From assembly GCA_934486705.1 (NCBI GenBank), contig CAKSQS010000015.1, positions 1 through 49,188 of the forward strand: a stretch of 49,188 bases of DNA. The letters are read 5' to 3'. The position numbers were made by a program, and so were the translations under genes. Of this stretch, positions 42,910 through 49,188 are shown piece by piece. The notes below the pieces were generated by a model. The model saw nothing but the letters and a program-made list of their open reading frames with translations. It ran no database searches and was not told where the DNA came from. Numbering within the stretch: position 1 is the stretch's first letter; the number at the start of each line of letters is the position of its first letter. Origin of the DNA: an uncultured Eubacteriales bacterium. Lineage in GTDB: Bacteria > Bacillota > Clostridia > Oscillospirales > Acutalibacteraceae.

Positions 42910-42938
42910 ATTTTACATTTAAAAATGTATTTTTTCAA
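42910..42938 (-). promoter_or_regulatory. Promoter of the eleven-gene operon with spacer dyad
   Basis: On the minus strand TTGAAA (42933-42938) and TAAAAT (42910-42915) are separated by 17 bases. The spacer contains the inverted repeat TACATTT-TT-AAATGTA running into the -10 box, similar to the promoter at 23081-23110. Confidence 0.6.
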
Positions 42939-42999
42939 TACTATATATTGCTCATTTTATATAATTTTTTAGCATATTATCCAACCGCCAAATCAGCGC

Positions 43000-43057
43000 A
43001 AAAAACAAGCTCGGCGCATAGCTTAAAAAGCATTTATATGTGCCAAGCTTGTTTTTT
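43000..43057 (-). terminator. Terminator of the SGNH esterase gene
   Basis: A 21-bp stem with one mismatch (arms 43000-43020 and 43037-43057, core ACAAGCT paired with AGCTTGT) ends in TTTTTTGCG on the minus strand. It starts 3 bases after the gene's stop. The plus strand also has a T-tract, but no plus-strand gene precedes it. Confidence 0.85.
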
Positions 43058-43060
43058 ATT

Positions 43061-46000
43061 TTATTGTTTAAGTATTATTTTTTTAAGCTCTGCAAGGTCA
43101 AGCGAATTAACATCGCCGTCCCCGTTAATATCGCCCGCATTATTCTTTTCAATTATTCCCGCATACATCTTTTTAAGGTGAATAAGGTCAAGAATATCTA
43201 CCTTTCCGTCTGTGTTTACGTCTCCCGCAGCTGCGCTCACCTCAAAAAACACTCGCGCAACCGTATTCCATCCGTCCATTACGGCGTAGGCATAAATTCC
43301 GGGCTCGCTTATACCCTTTATATGAACGCTCTGTTCGGCAGTGCCTGAGCCGTTTTCATCAAGAGTAATGCCCACACCGTCACCTAAGCACGGTGTGAAA
43401 TTCAGCCCGCTGTTACCGAATCCGCTGTCCGAAATATCAAAGCCGGATTTCACGGAATACAGCCGAACATTATACCGTCCGCCGGTAATTCCCAGCTCAG
43501 CCGCATTACCGACCGATAGCGTCAGCTTATCATCGGCGCCCAGCTTTACCGAGGTTTTATCAAGCTTAATATACGGCACGTTTTCGGGAATTGGATCGGA
43601 AGCAGACGTTACCGTAAAGAATGCGCGCGCAACCGTATTCCATCCGTCCATTACGGCGTAGGCATATTCGCCCGTTTCGGTAATCTTTTTTATATGAGCG
43701 GTTTGCAGAACACTGGCGGCACCGTTTTCATCGGTAGTAATACCCGCCCCGTCACAAATGAAGGCGCCAAAGTTTACTCCGCCCGAGCCAAAGCCGGTAG
43801 TGCCGCCATACGCCTTATAAATACGGACCGCATAATATTTTTTGGACTCAAGACCTTTCTCGCCTGCGGTTATTTTAATAGCAAGCGGAATATCAGCTCC
43901 AAGCGGAACAGAGTTTCTTGAAAGCAATACCTTTGCCGCGTCCTTAACCTCAATGAATATAACCGCCTTTGTATCCCAAGTGCTATCCATAACGGCATAA
44001 ACATATATGCCGGGCTCGGTGATGGTTTTGTGCAAATCCACACTGAAGGTGCACCCGCCGTTTTCATCGGTCGTTACAAAGGTCGCATCGCCTATAAATT
44101 TAGAGCTATCCTGAAAATTGATACCGTGATTACCAAAGCCCGTATTATTTACGGTCATACCCGAATTTGCCTTATAAAGGCGAACACGGTGCTGAGCGCC
44201 GGGCGCTAATCCGCTGCTTATGCTTATTGAAACAGCGTCGCTCTGACCGACGTATACTTCTTTCGGGGTAACGGTAACATCAGATGAAATTACCGTAAAA
44301 TCAATCTTTCGGTTTACGGCATAACCGTTGCCCTCATAAAAGACCGCGGTGTATTCGCCGCTGTCAAGCGGCCAGGAATAACCGTTATACCTACCGTTTT
44401 CACCTGACGGGAAGGACTCAGCGCCCCTATAAATATAATCGCAAAATTCGTACTTACTATTGTACCCCTTGGGGTAAACGGCAGCCCAGCTTACCGCAGA
44501 TGGCAGTGCCGACCAGTCAACCGTGATTTTTTCGGCTGAAAAATATGTAGTTTTATCAATTATCGGCTCGCCTGCGGTTTCACTCACCGTAAATGCAAAA
44601 CGTCCGCCCTCTGTGTAGCTGTCATTTAAAAGTAAAATCACTTCATATTCACCGGCAGCTATCGGCGTATTCAATTCGTGATTAACGATACCGTCTGCAA
44701 TACAGTAGTTCCAGTCATTACCGCTCTTTCCGAGGCGCTCGCTGTATGTGCCGCCCTTTTTGGTTACTACAAACCAATCCTTACTGCCGGTAGCTCCGCA
44801 GTTTACACTGACGTATTTATCCCCTACATTAACCGGCGATATTGTAATAAGCGGCTCTATAACCGTACCGGACTTACACGATTGCTTTGTTTCGTCGCGG
44901 AAAAACAGCGCACCGATCTTCATTTTTTTAAGTCTTGTGCCGTCTGCTTGTTCCTCGGCGGTTTCTTCACCGAAAGCTGCCGGTTTAACGGTTATTGTGT
45001 GTTCGCCCGGCGCAATTTTACTAACTAATGTTGACGGTGCGTGTCTGTCGCAGACAATGCGCTTTTCCGTGCCGCCGTCAACAGATATATTTACCTCGGA
45101 GGTGTTATAGAAATTAGTCCAAATTGAAAATTCGGTTCCGGTAAATTTAAAGGTTATTGAGGCGTTCTCGGTTCCCTCGGTACATTCATAGTAGCCGTAG
45201 TGGGGTGTAGCGGCGGGTCCGTAATAAAGCGATTCATTGTATTCAAAGCCGCTTACCGCAATTACGTTCGGCTGCATTTTTGCCCCGATTAACGATTCTC
45301 TGTTGCCATCAAGCAAGCGGTCACTTTGAATTTCCGGCATAGTGTGAACGGGGTCGGCAGACGAAAGCTCCTCGCAAATAAGGCTGTTATAAAGAAATTC
45401 TTCCAGACAATCGTAATACTTTTTATAACCCGCATCGGTAGGATGAACAACATCTATAAAATATGTGCTCCACTCCTTGCCCTTATCGCTCATTGAGTTT
45501 ACCAACGAGGCGCCGACATTTACGGTAGGAATATTATAAGCCTCCGCTATCATTTCATGCCCCGCCGCCGTGGGGTATAAATCGGGCAATAAATCGCTCG
45601 TTTCCTTATCAATAACAAACAGCGTTACAATATCGCAATCGGGTAATGCGGTGCGAACCTCACGCACAATGGTTTCATATTGAAGCGCCGCCTGCTCCTT
45701 TGTGGAATGTTTATATTTATCGTTAATTGCATATTCAATAAAAAGCAAATCGGGCTTTTGGTCAATAACATCCTGCTTTAAACGGTATGTACCGAAATAG
45801 GTACCGCTTTCGCCTATAGCGGTATTTACAACAGAAATATCAGCGGATGGGAAATTATCCTTAAGCCACTTACTTGAAAGCGCCTGCCATGAATAAAGCC
45901 CTGCATTTGTACTGCCGTAGCCCGCGGTTACCGAGCCGCCGAAATACACAACCTTTAGCTTTTTATCGGCAGTCAGCTTTTGATATGTGCCTGCAAGCGG

Positions 46001-46129
46001 AGTTCTGTAATGGATATAATTATCATAATTATGGCTTTTCTGTGCAGTTTCCGCCGACACAGCAGGAGCCGCAATAGCCGCAAGCATTAAAACGCTCATA
46101 AAAACACAAATTATTTTTTCGAATTTCAT
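43061..46129 (-). CDS. Secreted SGNH/GDSL esterase with Ig-like repeats and type I dockerin
   Basis: This 1022-aa exported enzyme has a signal peptide (about 1-26) and an SGNH hydrolase domain (about 58-250) with block I GGSVTAG (Ser66), block II AIGESG (Gly106), block III EYAINDK (Asn136) and block V DVVHPTD (Asp226, His229). An FTG-type beta-sandwich (about 285-410) follows, then two Ig-like modules (about 425-640), three homologous modules of about 105 residues each ending with a YAVMDGWNT-like strand (about 640-965), and a C-terminal type I dockerin (GDVNTDGKVDILDL and GDINGDGDVNSLDL). Such enzymes usually remove acetyl groups from polysaccharides. It is monocistronic, with its own promoter and terminator, and would be recruited to a cohesin scaffold. 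Confidence 0.92.
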   Translation of the reverse strand: MKFEKIICVFMSVLMLAAIAAPAVSAETAQKSHNYDNYIHYRTPLAGTYQKLTADKKLKVVYFGGSVTAGYGSTNAGLYSWQALSSKWLKDNFPSADISVVNTAIGESGTYFGTYRLKQDVIDQKPDLLFIEYAINDKYKHSTKEQAALQYETIVREVRTALPDCDIVTLFVIDKETSDLLPDLYPTAAGHEMIAEAYNIPTVNVGASLVNSMSDKGKEWSTYFIDVVHPTDAGYKKYYDCLEEFLYNSLICEELSSADPVHTMPEIQSDRLLDGNRESLIGAKMQPNVIAVSGFEYNESLYYGPAATPHYGYYECTEGTENASITFKFTGTEFSIWTNFYNTSEVNISVDGGTEKRIVCDRHAPSTLVSKIAPGEHTITVKPAAFGEETAEEQADGTRLKKMKIGALFFRDETKQSCKSGTVIEPLITISPVNVGDKYVSVNCGATGSKDWFVVTKKGGTYSERLGKSGNDWNYCIADGIVNHELNTPIAAGEYEVILLLNDSYTEGGRFAFTVSETAGEPIIDKTTYFSAEKITVDWSALPSAVSWAAVYPKGYNSKYEFCDYIYRGAESFPSGENGRYNGYSWPLDSGEYTAVFYEGNGYAVNRKIDFTVISSDVTVTPKEVYVGQSDAVSISISSGLAPGAQHRVRLYKANSGMTVNNTGFGNHGINFQDSSKFIGDATFVTTDENGGCTFSVDLHKTITEPGIYVYAVMDSTWDTKAVIFIEVKDAAKVLLSRNSVPLGADIPLAIKITAGEKGLESKKYYAVRIYKAYGGTTGFGSGGVNFGAFICDGAGITTDENGAASVLQTAHIKKITETGEYAYAVMDGWNTVARAFFTVTSASDPIPENVPYIKLDKTSVKLGADDKLTLSVGNAAELGITGGRYNVRLYSVKSGFDISDSGFGNSGLNFTPCLGDGVGITLDENGSGTAEQSVHIKGISEPGIYAYAVMDGWNTVARVFFEVSAAAGDVNTDGKVDILDLIHLKKMYAGIIEKNNAGDINGDGDVNSLDLAELKKIILKQ

Positions 46130-46168
46130 TTTTGTTTTCTTCCTTTCTGCTTTAAACTCACCTTCTTA

Positions 46169-46197
46169 ATTATAATAAATATATTTTTTCTTATCAA
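46169..46197 (-). promoter_or_regulatory. Promoter of the SGNH esterase gene
   Basis: On the minus strand TTGATA (46192-46197) and a perfect TATAAT (46169-46174) are separated by 17 A/T-rich bases. The rest of 46198-46319 is A/T-rich with nothing recognisable. Confidence 0.65.
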
Positions 46198-46319
46198 TAT
46201 CGGCAATTAGCTAAAATATATATTTTTTTTGCATTATAAGTTGTTATTTAAGTTGATTCGTTTCTTTTTTATGTGCCGATTTTGTCGCATAAGCTGTGGT
46301 ATTCTGTTTTTACGGCATA

Positions 46320-46333
46320 GGCAGTGTAAAGTT
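46320..46333. repeat. Possible right-end terminal inverted repeat of an IS6-like element
   Basis: GGCAGTGTAAAGTT lies about 40 bases beyond the 3' end of the transposase remnant and begins like IS6-family ends (GGCACTGT). No matching inverted copy was found on the other side of the remnant, so the element is broken. Confidence 0.3.
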
Positions 46334-46370
46334 AAAATGAAAAGATAGCTCACGAAATCATAGAAAAGCT

Positions 46371-46850
46371 TCACGCAACGAGCAAAAACTCCCGTTTTCT
46401 TTGTTTTGACAAATTCAAACCGGCGACCTGAGCCGGGGTAAGACCGTTTAAAGCAGAATGGGGGCGAACAAAGTTGAAGAAAAAGACGAACAAGGAAATC
46501 AAGTTATTGGCACTTTCAAAAGAGGAAAAGCCCTGTTTGGTTTTGTACCAAGCCTTGAATTGCTTGTTAAAGCATTCAATCAGATTGTTTGAAATATCAT
46601 CCTCAAAGCTTTGAACGCGTATATGTTTTGCACCGTCAAAAATGGACTTAACAGGAACCTTGTAGGCTGAATAACGGTCTGAAACAACCGCTGACGGTTT
46701 ACCAAACTTAACGGCTTCACTGAACAGAGAAACAGCCTGAGAGGAATCCCGGTGCGGGGACAGGTGAAACCCGATAACAAATCTTGTTTCGCTGTCTATG
46801 ATAAACCAGATATAATGCTTTACACCTGCTATTTTAACTACCGTTTAGTC
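46371..46850 (-). pseudogene. Degraded DDE transposase (IS6-like)
   Basis: The minus-strand frame from 46850 to the TGA at 46371 encodes the C-terminal DDE domain of an IS6-like transposase. It reads ID-stop-TVVKIAG, then HYIWFIIDSETRFVIGFHLS, AVVSDRYSAYKV (second catalytic Asp), NNLIECFNKQFKAWY (catalytic Glu, 33 residues later) and FNFVRPHSALNGLTPAQVAGL. The codon after the first catalytic Asp, usually GAA (Glu) in this family, is TAA here, and two codons earlier the frame is closed again. The zinc-finger or HTH N-terminus is missing. It is therefore an inactive remnant, about 160 residues long. Because it has no start codon it is easily overlooked; a short ORF in another frame (46580-46780) is only its shadow. 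Confidence 0.85.
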
Positions 46851-46989
46851 AATATTTTAAAATCGGTTTATTATCAGTGAATTTGCGCCTTATTTTCCTT
46901 TTTCAAAGTGTGCTTTAACCTTTTCTGTGAGCATCTATAAGAATTTTTTGATATTTATTATCAAAAAATAAGAGCATTTGTAATTTCCC

Positions 46990-47021
46990 TTGACATTATG
47001 TTATCAAATATGATAACATAA
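46990..47021 (+). promoter_or_regulatory. Promoter with overlapping palindromic operator for the HipBA-like fusion gene
   Basis: A perfect TTGACA (46990-46995) is followed directly by a perfect 11-bp inverted repeat, TTATGTTATCA-AATA-TGATAACATAA (46996-47021). A GATAAC -10-like box at 47012-47017 lies inside the right arm after 16 bases. The central TATCA-N4-TGATA resembles the known HipB operator layout (TATCC-N8-GGATA). Binding here would block RNA polymerase, so the XRE domain of the gene probably represses itself. Confidence 0.75.
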
Positions 47022-47058
47022 TATACAGAATTGAAATATATATGAGGAGGGATATTTT

Positions 47059-48447
47059 GTGAATGATGATAATAATATACTGCGCTCAAGGCAGCAAATA
47101 ATTTCAAAGCTTACCGAGGCAAGGCTCGAAAAGCAAATGTCACAGGCGGAATTGGCAAGCTTAATCGGAACACAACGTTCCAATATATGCCGAATAGAAA
47201 GCGGCTCACAAAACTTATCTCTTGATATGCTTATAAAAATATCCGAGGCTCTCGGCAAAGATGTCAATATACTTTTAGAGGAAAGGAAAACGGAAATGAA
47301 CAACTGCTATTCCCTTCGATTGTATGATGATGAAATACTGACATTTACACTTGACGAAAAGGGATTAGAAGGCTTAAAAGCTCATATTTTATCTGTAAAT
47401 ACCGATATGAAAAACCTTTTTCCTTTGGATTTGGAAGTAACTGACGACGGTGTTATTAAATGGCTGGAGCGCAGAGTCATTCCGAAAAACCGTGCATTTG
47501 TTGATGAATTATTAAAAACGCTCGGCCTCAGCCTTAATAATACAAAGGGAATTATTGATGCATGTAAAGGTCTTTCATTGAACGACAGCTATTGGGTTGT
47601 ACCGTCAGATTTTAGCAGCACCTTTAAAGAATACAACCTTTACGAAAACCGCTTTTCAGAGGCTTTGTCCTTGGTAGCTTATACCGGCGTCGGCACGGCA
47701 AATCAGGCTTTCACAACTTCGCCCGAGCTTACCACACAGGGTATGCTCCGTAAAGCATGGCGTTTCTTTGAAAACGACGGAATTTATCTTTACAAGGGCG
47801 GTACCGAGGGCTTTGCCAATTCGGGTAAAGAGCCGTATTCCGAATACTACGCCTGTCAGATTGCAAAGGCAATGGGCTTAAGTGCGGTTGAATATGATTT
47901 GGAAAACTGGAAGGGCATATTAGCGTCCAAATGTAAAATATTCACCGATATTGACACTTCTTTTGTATCTATCGGAAGGATTGTAAAAACGGGCGGCATT
48001 AAGGCTTGCCTTGATTATTACCAAACGCTCGGCAACAATTTTTCCGAAAGTCTTAAAAGTATGCTTGTATTTGACGCGGTGATCTACAACGAAGACCGAC
48101 ATTTCGGAAACTTCGGTATACTGAGGGACAATCATACGGGTAAAATTATTTCGCCCGCCCCTATATTTGATAACGGTTTATCCCTTTTCAATTATGCCTT
48201 AGATGACGATATTAAGAATTTAGACGCATATGCCAAAACCCGTTCTAATCCTTACGGCGTTTCATACGAGAGCATTTGTGCCGAGGTTATGGGAACTAAA
48301 CAGAAAAATCAACTTCGCAAGCTTATAGATTTCAAATTCACCCGTCATCCGAGCATTAACCTCCCCGAAAAACGCTTAACGGCGATTGAAAAGCACTTAC
48401 AAAAAAGAGTCAGGAACTTACTTGCACTCCCTACATCTTGCAAATGA
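47059..48447 (+). CDS. XRE-HipA fusion: HTH domain joined to HipA-like Ser/Thr kinase
   Basis: This 462-aa protein starts at GTG with GGAGGG 8 bases upstream. Residues about 13-75 form an XRE helix-turn-helix (KQMSQAELASLIGTQRSNICRIESGSQ). A linker follows, with a HipA-associated region (RVIPKNRAFVDELLKTLGL and GLSLNDSYWV). The HipA-like kinase part (about 225-440) has GIYLYKGG (Lys246), SEYYACQIAKAMGL (Glu262), the catalytic loop YNEDRHFGNFGIL (Asp346, His348, Asn351) and the metal motif IFDNG (Asp371). HipB and HipA are usually separate genes; here antitoxin-like DNA binding and kinase are one chain. HipA kinases phosphorylate aminoacyl-tRNA synthetases or other targets and cause growth arrest. 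It lies beside a transposase remnant and has its own terminator. Confidence 0.85.
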   Translation: MNDDNNILRSRQQIISKLTEARLEKQMSQAELASLIGTQRSNICRIESGSQNLSLDMLIKISEALGKDVNILLEERKTEMNNCYSLRLYDDEILTFTLDEKGLEGLKAHILSVNTDMKNLFPLDLEVTDDGVIKWLERRVIPKNRAFVDELLKTLGLSLNNTKGIIDACKGLSLNDSYWVVPSDFSSTFKEYNLYENRFSEALSLVAYTGVGTANQAFTTSPELTTQGMLRKAWRFFENDGIYLYKGGTEGFANSGKEPYSEYYACQIAKAMGLSAVEYDLENWKGILASKCKIFTDIDTSFVSIGRIVKTGGIKACLDYYQTLGNNFSESLKSMLVFDAVIYNEDRHFGNFGILRDNHTGKIISPAPIFDNGLSLFNYALDDDIKNLDAYAKTRSNPYGVSYESICAEVMGTKQKNQLRKLIDFKFTRHPSINLPEKRLTAIEKHLQKRVRNLLALPTSCK

Positions 48448-48449
48448 TT

Positions 48450-48488
48450 AAATCACGGTATAGCCTAAGCGGTTATGCCGTGATTTTT
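48450..48488 (+). terminator. Terminator of the HipBA-like gene
   Basis: A 13-bp stem with one G-U pair (AAATCACGGTATA with TATGCCGTGATTT, 48450-48462 and 48474-48486) is followed by TT. It begins 2 bases after the stop codon. 48489-48615 beyond it holds nothing recognisable. Confidence 0.85.
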
Positions 48489-48615
48489 CGATATAAGCGG
48501 GATGTATTTTTTCGATAATTTGACCGCTTTTCCTTCCTTCTGCCATTTGACTTGTTTATTTTCTTACTTATTTTCTTACAATAAAGCAAAAGATTTATCA
48601 ACACATTTATATTTC

Positions 48616-49071
48616 TCACAAATCAATATTTTCTGCTATAAATCTTTCATATTGCCATTCGGGTCCGTCAAACAGTATTTGCAGCACCAGTTGTTCCAAT
48701 TCTGATTTTTTCAGTCTATGCAGAAAATCAATTACATTGTATTCCAGTTCCTCCTGCCGTTGTTCTTCCTCCTCTCGGTATTTAATGACGTCATTGTAAT
48801 ATTTCTCTGCCTCTTTTGGAAAAGTTGAAAAATACAAGGCTATCATATGCTTGCAAATAATTCTTTTTCCGTCGGCATGCGGACAATTGCATTTAGATTT
48901 TCTCAGATGCTCCAAATCTATAAAAACATTATAATGTTTTTGCCCGCTGCCGCGGACGATACCTCTGATTTTTGCCTCGCTTTCTTTTGTACGTGTTATC
49001 ACATAATTATCCGTAAAATACTCATATCCGCGCCAAACCGATTTATAGCTTGCCAAATTTAGTAATCCCAT
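48616..49071 (-). CDS. Small SWIM zinc-finger protein
   Basis: This 151-aa protein has a SWIM zinc finger CNC-x9-CKH (Cys61, Cys63, Cys73, His75) in its middle, preceded by a short beta region (YNVFIDL). A highly charged Glu/Arg-rich helix follows (YREEEEQRQEELE, about 100-115), likely a coiled coil. SWIM domains bind DNA or proteins and are often fused to SNF2 helicases; here the domain stands alone. The ATG at 49071 has GGGAG 9 bases upstream. The window ends 117 bases further, so any operon partner upstream is not visible. Function is unknown. Confidence 0.8.
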   Translation of the reverse strand: MGLLNLASYKSVWRGYEYFTDNYVITRTKESEAKIRGIVRGSGQKHYNVFIDLEHLRKSKCNCPHADGKRIICKHMIALYFSTFPKEAEKYYNDVIKYREEEEQRQEELEYNVIDFLHRLKKSELEQLVLQILFDGPEWQYERFIAENIDL

Positions 49072-49188
49072 ATTTGTTCTCCCTTAATCTTCCGTTTTTC
49101 CGAAATATGCTTAGACAATACAATCAGGGTACAATGCTTTTTTGAAGAAACGGCGCCGTTATCGGCATTGTTGCCCTCCGCTCACAAT

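Noticed and set aside
18045..46129. A complete cellulosome gene cluster
   Set aside because: Two dockerins are present but there is no cohesin or scaffoldin and no classical cellulase or xylanase domain.
46580..46780. 66-codon minus-strand open frame
   Set aside because: It is a different frame of the transposase remnant; the real protein similarity is in the frame that ends at 46371.
49059..49181. About 40 open codons on the minus strand running into the SWIM gene start
   Set aside because: It is closed by a TGA at 49182-49184 and has no start codon, so it cannot be called a gene from this window.

Overview
The window reads as a chromosomal segment of an anaerobic gut- or rumen-type Firmicute (class Clostridia, Ruminococcaceae/Oscillospiraceae-like). 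The grounds are AGGAGG/GGTGAT-type ribosome binding sites, TTGACA/TATAAT promoters, type I dockerins, BspA-like leucine-rich surface proteins, multi-SBP sugar ABC transporters, and a leftover of the sporulation protease SpoIVB. The genus cannot be fixed from the sequence. No rRNA, tRNA or CRISPR array was seen.

Left part (1-9.4 kb), mostly housekeeping: the end of an amino-acid ABC transporter operon (SBP, permease, ATPase) with a terminator; an NSS-type sodium symporter and an AzgA-like purine permease behind a consensus promoter; a VanY-type D,D-carboxypeptidase lipoprotein; peptidase T; a 57-residue C-terminal remnant of SpoIVB; and an AAA_14/DUF4143 ATPase directly beside it.

Centre (9.5-46.1 kb): about 37 kb of minus-strand genes that look like one glycan-use locus of four transcription units. 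Unit A (14.95 to 9.5 kb): AraC regulator, ADP-ribosylglycohydrolase-family protein, sugar-isomerase-like TIM barrel, DUF4091/GH123-like protein, all without signal peptides. Unit B (23.0 to 15.1 kb): a very large secreted beta-helix protein split by a one-base frameshift, a small dockerin protein, and a secreted metallophosphoesterase with Ig-like modules. Unit C (42.9 to 23.3 kb): eleven tightly spaced genes with two sugar ABC importers (two SBPs, four permeases, no ATPase), an NHL-Yip1 membrane protein, a DUF5696 lipoprotein, two beta-helix proteins and a 1408-aa LRR surface protein with a 389-codon internal duplication. Unit D (46.1 to 43.1 kb): an SGNH esterase with a C-terminal dockerin. 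Inferred division of labour: dockerin-borne and surface proteins act on a decorated polysaccharide outside, the two importers take up the products using an ATPase encoded elsewhere, and the unit A enzymes work on them in the cytoplasm. The substrate is not readable from the sequence, and the locus is notable for lacking classical endo-glycosidases.

Right edge (46.3-49.2 kb), accessory: a degraded IS6-like transposase with a nonsense codon next to its first catalytic Asp, then a one-gene HipB-HipA-type fusion (XRE domain plus HipA-like kinase) behind a promoter overlapped by a perfect 11-bp inverted repeat, and a small SWIM zinc-finger protein.
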